DNA of 64,000 bases. It comes from Candidatus Kuenenia stuttgartensis. Lineage in GTDB: Bacteria; Planctomycetota; GCA-002687715; CAIWVZ01. Under the pieces are notes generated by a model. The model was not told the DNA's origin, made no database searches, and saw only the letters and a program-made list of their open reading frames with translations. Shown piece by piece: positions 9,365-18,474 of the stretch (positions within the stretch are counted from its first letter, which is position 1; each line of letters opens with the position of its first letter). Location: assembly GCA_945860915.1 (NCBI GenBank), contig CAMARR010000003.1:62001-126000 (forward strand). The letters run 5' to 3'. The position numbers and the translations under genes are program-made.

Positions 9365-12300
9365 CAGGGCTCCTCCCCCACGTCATCCGTTGGGGAATCA
9401 TCCGATTCGGGTTCGCCCCACATCGGGGGATCACTCTCCTGTTCAAAGAGCCCATCGGCCACGCCCATGCCTTGGAATCGTTCTCGAGTCTTTGCGCCCA
9501 CGCATACCGCGTTGAATGGACAGCTCGCACAGATCGCCGGGTCTCCTCCATTCGGATGAAATCGACCACGTGAGATACTCACGAGAACATCGGCAGCACG
9601 GGTGATGTAACGATTCTCCAGCGCCAGCATGCCACCCTCTCCGAGCCCGGAGGCTGCCGGTGGTGACTTGCGAATCTTCGCGGCAGCATTCTCCTCACCG
9701 AACGTGCACTCAAGCAGAACTTTCAATGATCGCGGATCGAGGAAGTAGTAGGACGCAACCCGAATTTGGCTTTCGCCCCAAGCATGCTCGGGGTGTTCTG
9801 CTTCAAGTCGGGCCCGTAGGTCTCGCATGACGCGACCGTAGAGTGGCAATTGGAAGCAAAGTCCCTTGCGAACTTCCGATCGCATCCCTGACGCCTTGAC
9901 CTTGTAGTCGATGATGACGAGGTCGCCATCGACAAGATCAACTCGATCAATGGCGCCGCGCAGCGCGAGGGTGACAATCTGCCGTCCGTACGTGTCCGAC
10001 GATGTCGCTGAAATTCGCACGGGATCCCGCGAAAGAGACGTCCCGACGGAAGCTGGTTGACCGAAAGTTACTTCGCACAGACTGGCCGCTTTAGTCCGAG
10101 GCCGGCCCGCCTCGACTACAAGATATGACGCCAACAGTCCCTTTGCCTCCGAATTCGGATCGTCGAGGCCCAAGAGCAGCGAACTGCGCTGAACTTCGGA
10201 AAGCAGACCTTCGGATGGGAGTCGGTCGAGTTCTTCTTCGGCTAACGCGAGCAAGATCGCATGGCGCTCGTCGGAGTTGGGAGCCGCGCTGCCACCCCGG
10301 GAGGCAATCAGATTCTCAAAGCGCTCGAGGATCTTGTGGAGCAAACTTCCTCGCTCCATCGGTGATAGATCGCGACTCATCGATTGCGGGGCCTGCACGC
10401 CGAGGATTCGCTCGTAGTACCACGCCAAAGGACAGCGCACATACGCATCGAGTGACGATGCGGAGATGGGAGTCACTCCAGTCAGAAGATCGGCGATCCA
10501 CGGTACCGCGCCGCCCTCCACCATGCCGTCGAAAGCAGTCGGAGGCCCTTCTCGCCGGCTCCTCGCCGCGTGTGCGCGACGGAGAGCGCCCGCGCCAAGA
10601 TGCCCGATGTTGTTCACGCGTGCGATCAGACCGCTGCGGCGTCCGATTTCCGTCGGGCCGGGGGCCGCCGTTGACCTTGCCCCGAGCATCCGGCCTAACG
10701 CCGAGCATGCGACGCCTGGAATCCACTCTGCAGCGTTCATGTCTGCGATTCGTTCTTTGACGATGAGTTCTGGAGAGGCTGCTTCACGTACAAGGAAGCT
10801 TCGAAGTTCGTCGTATGCGCGCGTCACAAGCGCGGGAGCTCCCGAAGCATCGCGCGCCGAGCAGGAAAACACCACACGGGGAGCCGCGTGAAGGGCGTGC
10901 ACCAAAAGGTGCTCGCTTTCGCGGATCATCGACACACGTGTCCGCATACCGACTCGCGCTGCATCGACTTCAGAGAAAGGGGCTATTGGTTCGGGTGCAG
11001 CGGGAAAGTCTCGCTCGACCAAACCACCAACCAAGAGAACATCGGTCGAGAGCCCTCGAAGATCGCGGAGACCAACCAACTCGATTCCTGAAACGGCATC
11101 AGGACGAATTGGGACCTCTGATGCGGCCAGCATGGAACGGAAAGTCGCGACGTGCTCTTCGAAGGATCGCGTGGAAGATGTCAAGTAAGGCCTACAGCGC
11201 GCGTAGGCGTCCATCGTCTCGACGATGAGCCGATCCGCCCGCCACGCAAAGGCAGCACCCGCGATGAAGTCAGGGTCGTTGTTGTCGAGCCACTTTGTCA
11301 GCCGATGGTCCGACGCAGACATTACGGCAAGTTGTTTCACGCATTCGAGGAAGTTCTCAACGCTGAGGGCCTGCGCGTCACCCCACATAAGCCGGTGGCG
11401 AAGCACCTTCCAACCGCTTGAAACCCGCTGGGCGCTTTCAAGCCGTTGTTGAGCGCGCGCCAATGCGGCGTCTTCTGGGTCGACGCAATCGGCCACTGCT
11501 TCCCGACACGACTTTTCGTAATCCGCTAGACGTTTAGTCCATTCGTCGGCGCCTTGGATGACATGAGCGCATCGCGAGACATCATCAAAATCGGAAGCAG
11601 AGGCGTATCGCGCCTCGCCTCCGTCATCGTCGATCCGAATGCCGCAGCGCAAGGACCGTACCGCGGCTACGACGGCGTCGCGTGCGAAGTCCTGCGTGCG
11701 CAATTGGAGAAGGTCGGCCAATGCCCTCACGGCACCCACATGGATCAGCGACGTTTTTGCATGTGTCACAAGCGGGATTCCAGCGTCATCAGCCAAGGCG
11801 GCAAGCAATGGGGCGATTGCACGATCAGACGGAAACGCAATCGTGATCCGCGGACGTGGCTTGTGAGCCGGTGCCTCGCGATAGGCCAAGACCGCGATGC
11901 CCATGAGTAGGCGGGCTTCGTCCATAGGGGATGTCGGAAACGTCCCCCCGTCACCACGTCGTTGGTCGACGAATTCGACCTGTGTGGGTGTTTCCAAATG
12001 ACGCTTGTGCGGTAGGCGCATGTCGACAACGCCGCTTTCGGTGCCCTCGAAAACAAATCCCCGAGCAGCGAGCCACGCAAGATCGGTTGGGTACCCGCGC
12101 CCGTTCTCCGAATTCGGCGAACACGCATACACTCCACCACCGAACTCTTCTGCCGATGCCGTGCTCGGAATGTCGAGCAACCAGATGACCTCGTCCCAAG
12201 ATTCGAATAGCTTTTCGAACACCTGTCGCTCGATCAGTGAGCCGAGATAGAAGCCCTCGACGACAAGGCGATGCCGTGCGGGAAACAAGCGATCCAAGGG

Positions 12301-12900
12301 GATCTCGGGCCCGCCCAAGTCGCGCGCGACCTCGACGAAGGTGCCGGCCTCGTCGTACACCTTCAGATCCTTGAGGCGATCCATGTAGCGATCGAAGGCG
12401 ACAAGACCGCCTTGAACGAACGGTGAGCCCTGACGGAGCGAAGGGAATCGGGTCTTGGCTACCGCCGCGCTAAAAACCGGGACCGACGCATCGAGCCCTG
12501 TTGGTGCTGCTGCTGTGAGCTCCCATGCTTGCTTAAGGCGGCGACTGAACAAGATGAGCCAGTCGGCTGCACCGGCAACCTCTCGAAACTCGCGGGGAAT
12601 CGACTCATCGGTGGCCAGAAGGTCGTCGACAAGTAGCGCCTGCTGATGCGGAGCGAGAACCGTTCTAGGTGTCCTGCGATGACGACTCAGAAGGGCCACT
12701 AGATCTTCGAGCGTGAGGCATCGATCGCGGAAAGACCCGCCGCGAATCTCCATCTCGACCTCTCGAAGGCGCGTAACTCGACTGTGATTGCGCGCGACAT
12801 GGAGATACCCAGACGGGAATTCTGAAAGTGCCGCGCGAAAAAGGGCGTCGGCCCGATCACCGCCCGGTGCGCCAAGTATTGCCCGCTTAGTCGTCGCCAT
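9364..12900 (-). CDS. addB: AddB-like inactivated helicase / PD-(D/E)XK nuclease subunit
   Basis: 1178 residues from the ATG at 12900 (MATTKRAILGAPGGDRADAL); upstream in-frame sequence is low-quality and collides with the divergent HIT gene. The position of Walker A reads GAPGGDRAD and lacks the GKT lysine, so this subunit is probably a helicase pseudoenzyme, as in AddB. The C-terminus keeps the nuclease: RGSLLHKILERFE, GAIDRVD and IIDYKVK. The four-cysteine iron-sulphur staple is present as C in VRCPLAWYYERIL and CASCPFNAVC (CX2CX5C). First gene of the addBA operon; partner of AddA in end resection. The separation from HIT by 80 bp suggests a divergent promoter between them. Confidence 0.85.
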   Translation of the reverse strand: MATTKRAILGAPGGDRADALFRAALSEFPSGYLHVARNHSRVTRLREVEMEIRGGSFRDRCLTLEDLVALLSRHRRTPRTVLAPHQQALLVDDLLATDESIPREFREVAGAADWLILFSRRLKQAWELTAAAPTGLDASVPVFSAAVAKTRFPSLRQGSPFVQGGLVAFDRYMDRLKDLKVYDEAGTFVEVARDLGGPEIPLDRLFPARHRLVVEGFYLGSLIERQVFEKLFESWDEVIWLLDIPSTASAEEFGGGVYACSPNSENGRGYPTDLAWLAARGFVFEGTESGVVDMRLPHKRHLETPTQVEFVDQRRGDGGTFPTSPMDEARLLMGIAVLAYREAPAHKPRPRITIAFPSDRAIAPLLAALADDAGIPLVTHAKTSLIHVGAVRALADLLQLRTQDFARDAVVAAVRSLRCGIRIDDDGGEARYASASDFDDVSRCAHVIQGADEWTKRLADYEKSCREAVADCVDPEDAALARAQQRLESAQRVSSGWKVLRHRLMWGDAQALSVENFLECVKQLAVMSASDHRLTKWLDNNDPDFIAGAAFAWRADRLIVETMDAYARCRPYLTSSTRSFEEHVATFRSMLAASEVPIRPDAVSGIELVGLRDLRGLSTDVLLVGGLVERDFPAAPEPIAPFSEVDAARVGMRTRVSMIRESEHLLVHALHAAPRVVFSCSARDASGAPALVTRAYDELRSFLVREAASPELIVKERIADMNAAEWIPGVACSALGRMLGARSTAAPGPTEIGRRSGLIARVNNIGHLGAGALRRAHAARSRREGPPTAFDGMVEGGAVPWIADLLTGVTPISASSLDAYVRCPLAWYYERILGVQAPQSMSRDLSPMERGSLLHKILERFENLIASRGGSAAPNSDERHAILLALAEEELDRLPSEGLLSEVQRSSLLLGLDDPNSEAKGLLASYLVVEAGRPRTKAASLCEVTFGQPASVGTSLSRDPVRISATSSDTYGRQIVTLALRGAIDRVDLVDGDLVIIDYKVKASGMRSEVRKGLCFQLPLYGRVMRDLRARLEAEHPEHAWGESQIRVASYYFLDPRSLKVLLECTFGEENAAAKIRKSPPAASGLGEGGMLALENRYITRAADVLVSISRGRFHPNGGDPAICASCPFNAVCVGAKTRERFQGMGVADGLFEQESDPPMWGEPESDDSPTDDVGEEP

Positions 12901-12980
12901 GGGGGCGAAGAGTACACCAGAAGGGGGACATGGCCGGCGCAGCTCAATAACTTCCTGTTCCGCAGAGCTACGATGACGAC

Positions 12981-13400
12981 GTGACCTCCACTTGCGATCT
13001 GTGTTCGAGTCCTGGCGGCGAGCTCCTCTACGAAGATGACCTCGCCCGCATCGTGTCTGTCGAGTCCGCCGATTACCCGGGGTACTGCCGCGTCGTTCTC
13101 CGGGCCCACGTTCGCGAATTGACGGACCTGCCCCCCGTTGATCGGCGCCACCTAATGGACCTCGTCTTCGCAACCGAGACCGCCGTCCTCGGCACGGTCA
13201 ATCCCGACAAGATCAACGTGGCGAGCTTGGGGAATGTGACTCCGCATGTGCACTGGCACGTGATTCCGAGATGGTCGCTCGACCCCTGCTTTCCAAACCC
13301 GATTTGGGGTAAACAACTCCGCGACCCATCCCCTCGCCACCCCCCCCAGAACCTCACAGGCAAGCTTCGCGCCGCGATCGCCCTCCATCTCGCCGACTGA
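12981..13400 (+). CDS. HIT family hydrolase/nucleotidyl-binding protein
   Basis: 139 residues, GTG start. It ends its fold with the histidine triad HVHWHVIPR (HxHxHxx), the nucleotide-binding motif of HIT proteins that hydrolyse dinucleoside polyphosphates or AMP-lysine type phosphoramidates. An N-terminal CDLC pair (residues 5 and 8) resembles the short zinc-ribbon-like start of many bacterial HIT proteins. The C-terminal WGKQLRDPSP... KLRAAIALHLA is like that of proteobacterial HIT proteins of unknown substrate. Transcribed divergently from addBA. Exact substrate cannot be assigned. Confidence 0.88.
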   Translation: MTSTCDLCSSPGGELLYEDDLARIVSVESADYPGYCRVVLRAHVRELTDLPPVDRRHLMDLVFATETAVLGTVNPDKINVASLGNVTPHVHWHVIPRWSLDPCFPNPIWGKQLRDPSPRHPPQNLTGKLRAAIALHLAD

Positions 13401-13628
13401 GGCTTCGCCCAAGTCGGCGCTGAGTTCACGACCATTTTTCGGGCTTTCGATCACCTAGAGGCTCTGCAGGCCGTCAAACTGGGCTCGATACCCGGGGAAA
13501 AGGCGCTAATGGGCCAACTTTATTGCACCTTCAACATTCGCAGAGGTGTTCGAAGGCGCGTCATGCGTCAGAATCTTCTAGAGATACGAGTCGCTAAGTC
13601 GAAATAATGGGACTGCAGGAGTGTTTCG
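13401..13628 (+). promoter_or_regulatory. Leader region of the CoA-ligase operon with an imperfect hairpin
   Basis: 228 bases without an ORF. Contains an imperfect inverted repeat at 13528-13556: CCTTC-AACA against TGTT-(C)-GAAGG, nine pairs with one bulge and a 10-nt loop, not followed by a T tract. It may be an operator or leader structure for the downstream operon. A GGAG at 13618-13621 serves the TTG start at 13629. Confidence 0.3.
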
Positions 13629-15113
13629 TTGACGGGCATTTCGAAGTGGGATTTCATCGGAGCGAACGAGCGCAAGGTCTGGCAGGGCCGGGCCTTTGGG
13701 CGATTCGTCCGTGATCAGGTAGCGCCGTATAGCCCTTTCTATCGAAAGCTCTTCGCCCAACAGCGTATCGACCCGACACAACTTCGATCGCTCGATGACT
13801 TGAGACGGATCCCATTCACCACAAAAGAAGACCTTCTTCCGACAGCTGAACGACCCGATGCGGCCCGCGATTTCATCCTGACTCCGACAGAAGAGACGCT
13901 CCGCGCGCACTTGCCGCTATCAAGGAAGCTCCAGTTCCTTGGACAGTCTGCCCTCGGCAGAAAAGACCGGGTGCGTGCTTCGCTGCAATCCGAATACAAC
14001 CCGGAGACACTCTTGGTGACGACGGGGAGGTCCGCCGGATCGGTGCCTGTCTTTCTCACGCCTCATGACCGACGTCGACTCGTCGAAGCTGGGAGACGCA
14101 TCTGCGGACACCTCGATCTTAAGTCCGGACGTGACCGCACGCTCTCCCTATTCCCCTACGCCCCCCATCTTGCATTTTGGCAAGTGTCCGCGTGCGGTGA
14201 GGGCGCAAATGTTTTGACATTCAACTCGGGCGGTGGGCGGATTATCCCAACGACCAGGCTGCTCGAAACCATTGCGACATTCCGGCCAACGTGCATCGCC
14301 GGAATGCCCGGCTTTGTCGGACATCTGCTGCGACAGGCCGTCGCCGAGAACCGCGATTGGTCCTCTGTCAAAGTCGTGACTCTTGGGGGCGAGAACGTAC
14401 CCCAGGGCCTTGCCGATAAGCTATCCCAACTTCTCATGCGCGTCCGCGCACCGAAAGCGCGTGTCGTCAGCGTTCTCGGCTTCACCGAAGCGCGCTCGTG
14501 CTGGACAGAATGTCACCATGGGCGCTTCGGTTTCCACACGAATCCTGACATGGAAGTCCTCGAAATCGTGGACCCCGCAACAGGCGACCCTCTCCCCGAG
14601 GGGGCAACAGGCGAACTTGTTTACTCGTGCCTGAATGGTCGCGGATCCGTACTCCTGCGTTACCGAACCGGCGACATCATCGAGGGTGGCGTGTCCGAAT
14701 CGGAGCCATGCCGCGGATGCGGAAGTTTGGTCCCACGCATCCGATCCGATCTTGCTCGTGTTTCAAACGTACGCGAGTTGAATCTGAGCAAAGTAAAAGG
14801 CACTTTAGTCAACCTTAACGACCTCTCTTCGATCATCACGGGAGACGCCGGCGTTGAGGAATGGCAACTTGAGATATGCAAACGCAACGACGACGCTCTC
14901 GACGTCGATGAGCTCGTACTGAACGTCTCGCAACGGGGAACAGAGCCATTGTCGAACCTTGAGGCGCGCCTGCAGTCCGCGATTTTTGCGCGCTCGGAGC
15001 TTCATGTGAACCACATCAGGTCCATGCCGCTCGCCGAGGTTGTTGCGCGACTCGGTACGGAGACTCAAACCAAGGAGGATCGGATTGTCGACCGCCGTCA
15101 CCACGCACGCTGA
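13629..15113 (+). CDS. PaaK-like AMP-dependent CoA ligase
   Basis: 494 residues, TTG start with GGAG 7 nt upstream. It resembles phenylacetate-CoA ligase family enzymes: N-terminal YSPFYRKLFAQQRI and LDDLRRIPFTTKEDL (typical PaaK entry), a P-loop-like TTGRSAGSVPVF in place of SSGTTGxP, GGENVP, VLGFTEARSCWTECH, and LLRYRTGDI followed by a CRGCG pair typical of the PaaK C-terminal domain (REL-x-SKVKGTLVN). It would activate a carboxylic acid to its CoA thioester through an adenylate. Next to a beta-oxidation fusion enzyme and a thiolase, it probably primes the substrate for that pathway. The acid (aromatic or fatty) is not deducible. Its 3' end overlaps the next gene by 29 nt. Confidence 0.82.
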   Translation: MTGISKWDFIGANERKVWQGRAFGRFVRDQVAPYSPFYRKLFAQQRIDPTQLRSLDDLRRIPFTTKEDLLPTAERPDAARDFILTPTEETLRAHLPLSRKLQFLGQSALGRKDRVRASLQSEYNPETLLVTTGRSAGSVPVFLTPHDRRRLVEAGRRICGHLDLKSGRDRTLSLFPYAPHLAFWQVSACGEGANVLTFNSGGGRIIPTTRLLETIATFRPTCIAGMPGFVGHLLRQAVAENRDWSSVKVVTLGGENVPQGLADKLSQLLMRVRAPKARVVSVLGFTEARSCWTECHHGRFGFHTNPDMEVLEIVDPATGDPLPEGATGELVYSCLNGRGSVLLRYRTGDIIEGGVSESEPCRGCGSLVPRIRSDLARVSNVRELNLSKVKGTLVNLNDLSSIITGDAGVEEWQLEICKRNDDALDVDELVLNVSQRGTEPLSNLEARLQSAIFARSELHVNHIRSMPLAEVVARLGTETQTKEDRIVDRRHHAR

Positions 15114-17115
15114 AGCAGCATCGACACGCCCATCGAAGGCCCGGTGTGTTCGCTTGGATGAACTAGGCGAAGGTCGGGTCGCCATCACCCTTGATGGGGG
15201 CGACAGTGTGTTTCTGTTCGATTCATCGATGCTCGACTCGCTGGCAGCACACGTCGTTGCCATCAAAGCGAGGACCGACATCCGTTTGGTGTTCATCCGC
15301 GGAACCGGGCACACGACTTGGTGCGGAGGCGCAGACCTCGAGGCATTTGGTGGCCTCGCGACACAAGATGCCGTCCGGGCCATCGTGACTCGCGGCCAAG
15401 AGGTGTTTGACGCACTCGCAAACTTGCCTATGCCGACCATCGCCCTCGTCGACGGCGTCGCACTCGGTGGCGGATTCGAACTCGCACTGTCTTGCCGGAT
15501 GCGCGTGGCGTCGGAATCGGCACGAGTAGGCCTGCCTGAAGTCATGCTCGGCATCATTCCGGCTTGGGGTGGGTGCACCCGCCTTACTCGACTCGTCGGA
15601 CCGATCAGAGCCCTCGACGTCATCACAACTGGGCGAACCTACAATGCGCTACGCGCTTTCCGCGCGGGGCTCGTCGACAGCATCGTGCCGTCGACCCACC
15701 TCTTGGAAGAGGGCGAGCGTCTCGCTGGCACACCTCCGCGTCGGCAGATTTCAACATCGACCAAGCTCCTCTGGGCAACGGCTCCGGGCCGTTACCTCGT
15801 CCGCTCGCAAGCGCGCAAGAAGGTGATGGCGGTCACATCGGGCCACTACCCGGCACCGCTCGCAGCGATCGACGTAGTGACGGGCCAGCACGGCCTCAGC
15901 GTTAACGCCGGCCTTCAGCTTGAGCGACTCACTGTCGCACCACTTGCCACCGGAGCAGTCGCTCGCTCGCTTCTTCGCGTCTTCCAAGCAACGCGTCCCT
16001 CTTCGCGCCCGCTTTTGGTTCGTGAGGCTCAGGCACTGCCCGTTCCATCGCTGATCGGTGTCGTGGGAGCCGGTGTGATGGGCGGTGCAATCGCCCGCAC
16101 CCTCGCGGTGAAGGGAATCCCCGTGCGGCTAGTGGATCCATCCGAAGAGGCACTTGGCCGAACTCGGCGGGCCTTAGCCGAAGAACTCGAGAAGAAATCG
16201 CGCGGTGGTGATCTTACTCGGGCCGAAGCTCGGCGACGTCTTCTCCTACTCAGTGTCGCGACGTCGCTCTCAGGGCTCAAGCATGCCGACCTCGTCATCG
16301 AAGCCGTTCCCGAACGCGCAGACGCTAAGGCCAGCATTCTGCAGCGCCTTCGCGCTGAAGTCGGACCGACGACGGTCGTTGCATCCAACACATCTTCGTT
16401 CCCGGTCGGCGAACTCGCGAAGAGCTTCGGCGATGCTTCGCGCCTAGTCGGCCTGCATTTCTTTAACCCAGTCGACAAACTCCCGCTCGTCGAAGTCATT
16501 CGTGGATCTGAGTCGTCGCCCGAATCGCTGCGTGTCGCGGTGAAGGTAGCCCTCGAACTGGGCAAGACGCCGATCATCGTCGGTGACGGGCCAGGCTTCC
16601 TAGTCAACCGCCTCTTCACTCCCTACCTTCGCGCGGCATGCGATCTCGCCGTCGAAGGCGTGCCGATTTCGCGCATCGACTCCGCCATCGAAGCATGGGG
16701 CATGGCGATGGGCCCTTTCAGGCTCATGGACATGATCGGACTCGATGTGCTGCACGATGTGGGAACGAATCTGGCATCGCGCGGAGCCAAGGGCTCGCAT
16801 ACCCTGCTCGAAACCCTGCTCGCGCGTGGATGCACCGGGCAAAAGTCGTCCCGCGGCTTCTATGTATGGAAGTCGGGAAAGCCCCAACCCAACCCTGCAC
16901 TTCCAGGCTTCGTCGGGCGCGACGATCCAAGAACGCCTGCGCAACTTGCCGACCAATTGCTTGCAGTATTAGGGGCTGAGGCCGAAGCGGCACTCCTTGA
17001 GGGTACAGTGACTTCCGTGAACGACATCGATCTCGCATCAATTCTTGGGATGGGCTTCCCCGCATGGCGCGGTGGACTAGCCCACGCGCTTGGCATCAAG
17101 GGATGTGAGACGTGA
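15085..17115 (+). CDS. Enoyl-CoA hydratase / 3-hydroxyacyl-CoA dehydrogenase fusion (FadB/FadJ-like)
   Basis: 676 residues. A TTG at 15085 lies 6 nt after a perfect AAGGAGG, a much better start than the ATG at 15040 inside the ligase gene. Residues ~25-210 are a crotonase domain with GGADLEAF, GVALGGGFELALSCRM and LPEVMLGIIPAWGG, so both catalytic glutamate positions are present. From ~320 follows the dehydrogenase: Rossmann GVVGAGVMGGAIART, FFNPVDKLPLVEVI, GDGPGFLVNRLFTPYL, and a second 3HCDH half ending GFPAWRGGLAHALG. It hydrates 2-enoyl-CoA and oxidises the 3-hydroxyacyl-CoA with NAD. At 676 aa it is slightly shorter than E. coli FadB (~730). Coupled to the thiolase by a GTGA overlap. Confidence 0.92.
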   Translation: MSTAVTTHAEAASTRPSKARCVRLDELGEGRVAITLDGGDSVFLFDSSMLDSLAAHVVAIKARTDIRLVFIRGTGHTTWCGGADLEAFGGLATQDAVRAIVTRGQEVFDALANLPMPTIALVDGVALGGGFELALSCRMRVASESARVGLPEVMLGIIPAWGGCTRLTRLVGPIRALDVITTGRTYNALRAFRAGLVDSIVPSTHLLEEGERLAGTPPRRQISTSTKLLWATAPGRYLVRSQARKKVMAVTSGHYPAPLAAIDVVTGQHGLSVNAGLQLERLTVAPLATGAVARSLLRVFQATRPSSRPLLVREAQALPVPSLIGVVGAGVMGGAIARTLAVKGIPVRLVDPSEEALGRTRRALAEELEKKSRGGDLTRAEARRRLLLLSVATSLSGLKHADLVIEAVPERADAKASILQRLRAEVGPTTVVASNTSSFPVGELAKSFGDASRLVGLHFFNPVDKLPLVEVIRGSESSPESLRVAVKVALELGKTPIIVGDGPGFLVNRLFTPYLRAACDLAVEGVPISRIDSAIEAWGMAMGPFRLMDMIGLDVLHDVGTNLASRGAKGSHTLLETLLARGCTGQKSSRGFYVWKSGKPQPNPALPGFVGRDDPRTPAQLADQLLAVLGAEAEAALLEGTVTSVNDIDLASILGMGFPAWRGGLAHALGIKGCET

Positions 17116-18413
17116 CAGCGCCGGTGGCGATTCTTGGCGGCGTACGTACGCCATTTGGCAAGGCAGGCGGCGCACTGCGCTCTCTGGCAACGGAAGATCT
17201 CGGCGCCATCGTCACCCGCGAAGTCTTGGCACGCGTCGGTCTTAGGGCATCGCTCGTCGATGCGCTCATCGCTGGAAATGTGGGCCAGCCGGCCGGCGCC
17301 CAGAATGTGGGCCGGGTCATTGCACTTTTGGCCGGATTGCCAAACTCAGTGCCGGGCGTCACCGTGCATCGCAACTGTGCGTCAGGCCTTGAAGCGGTCG
17401 TCCAAGCCGCGGACCTGATCCGATTGGGCCGTGCATCCATTGTCGTCGCAGTCGGCGTCGAGTCGATGTCGAACTACCCAATCCACTTCAACGACCGCGC
17501 CGCTGCTTGGTTCGCACGCATGGCACGAAGCAAGAGCATGGGGGCGAAGCTCTCGACATTCGCTGCGTGGCGGCCGTCGTTTCTCTCTCCCGTGCCCGCG
17601 ATTCTCAAGGGACTTAAAGATCCTGTCTCGGGCCTCGGCATGGGTGAAGCCACCGAACGCGTCGCCCGAGAATGGGGAGTCACGCGCCTCGATTGTGACG
17701 CCTATGCCGTTGATTCGAATCTTCGGGCGGCGAAGGCACGTGAGCGACTCGCTGAGGAGATCGTCCCGGTTGCAACGTCATACGGTGTACTTTCGAACGA
17801 TGAGGGCGTGAGACCCGACTCAAGCCCCGCCGCACTCGCGCGGCTTACGCCCCGGTTTGATCGTCGACTGGGGATGTTGACGGCGGGCAACTCGTCGCAG
17901 GTCAGCGACGGAGCCGTTGCGGTCGTTCTCGCATCCGACGCTGCGATCACTACTCATCGACTCACCCCGCTCGGGTACCTCGGCGCAAGCCACGTTGCGG
18001 CACTCGAACCTGAGCGATTTGCGCTAGGTCCGCTTCTGGCAATCGCCGGTCTCCATCCGGGTCGCTCCATCCCTTGGGACCGCTACGATCGTGTCGAGAT
18101 TAACGAGGCGTTCGCGGCGCAGATCCTAGTCGGATTGCGAGCAGCCGCAGATCCTGAGTTCGCGCGCATGCGGCTCTCGCTTCCTGCCGCCCTCGGTGCC
18201 CCACCACTCGCCCGTCTCAATCAGGACGGTGGTGCCATCGCGATCGGACACCCTGTCGGCGCATCCGGTGCACGGCTCGTGCTGAATGCGCTCATGGGAC
18301 TTAAGCGCGATGGCGGCGAGCGCGCACTCGTCAGCCTCTGCGTGGGTGGCGGCCTTGGAATGGCCGCCGTGCTTGCGTCGACGCCCGCGGCGTTGACTCA
18401 ACACCAATCGTGA
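17112..18413 (+). CDS. Acetyl-CoA C-acyltransferase (thiolase, FadA/FadI-like)
   Basis: 433 residues, GTG start overlapping the previous stop. Thiolase hallmarks are all present: nucleophilic Cys in HRNCASGLEAV, the NEAF motif (EINEAFAAQI), the His in GGAIAIGHPVGASG and the second catalytic Cys in SLCVGGGLGMA. It cleaves 3-ketoacyl-CoA to acetyl-CoA and a shortened acyl-CoA. With the upstream fusion protein it completes a two-subunit fatty-acid-oxidation complex; the length (~433) is closer to FadI than FadA. It is followed 8 nt later by a terminator-like hairpin. Confidence 0.93.
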   Translation: MTAPVAILGGVRTPFGKAGGALRSLATEDLGAIVTREVLARVGLRASLVDALIAGNVGQPAGAQNVGRVIALLAGLPNSVPGVTVHRNCASGLEAVVQAADLIRLGRASIVVAVGVESMSNYPIHFNDRAAAWFARMARSKSMGAKLSTFAAWRPSFLSPVPAILKGLKDPVSGLGMGEATERVAREWGVTRLDCDAYAVDSNLRAAKARERLAEEIVPVATSYGVLSNDEGVRPDSSPAALARLTPRFDRRLGMLTAGNSSQVSDGAVAVVLASDAAITTHRLTPLGYLGASHVAALEPERFALGPLLAIAGLHPGRSIPWDRYDRVEINEAFAAQILVGLRAAADPEFARMRLSLPAALGAPPLARLNQDGGAIAIGHPVGASGARLVLNALMGLKRDGGERALVSLCVGGGLGMAAVLASTPAALTQHQS

Positions 18414-18420
18414 AATGAAG

Positions 18421-18446
18421 CGTGGAGGCCATTTCTGGCCCCCACG
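18421..18446 (+). terminator. Terminator hairpin after the thiolase operon
   Basis: Inverted repeat CGTGG-A-GGCC, loop ATTTCT, GGCC-C-CCACG, starting 8 nt after the thiolase stop. Nine pairs with a single A/C mismatch. A-rich rather than T-rich sequence follows, so termination strength in the plus direction is uncertain, but the placement between convergent operons is typical. Confidence 0.5.
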
Positions 18447-18455
18447 AATCAAAAT

Positions 18456-18472
18456 CGCGCCGCTTCGGCGTG
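18456..18472 (-). terminator. Intrinsic terminator of the SPFH/NfeD operon
   Basis: On the minus strand, directly after the SPFH stop: stem CGCCG / CGGCG with a 3-nt AAG loop (extendable by two pairs), followed by CGATTTTGATT, a T-rich tract. Good match to a Rho-independent terminator. Confidence 0.6.
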
Positions 18473-18474
18473 AT

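Noticed and set aside
12901-13173. N-terminal extension of the addB frame
   Set aside because: Arg/Gly-rich and overlapping the HIT gene; the ATG at 12900 begins conserved-looking AddB sequence.
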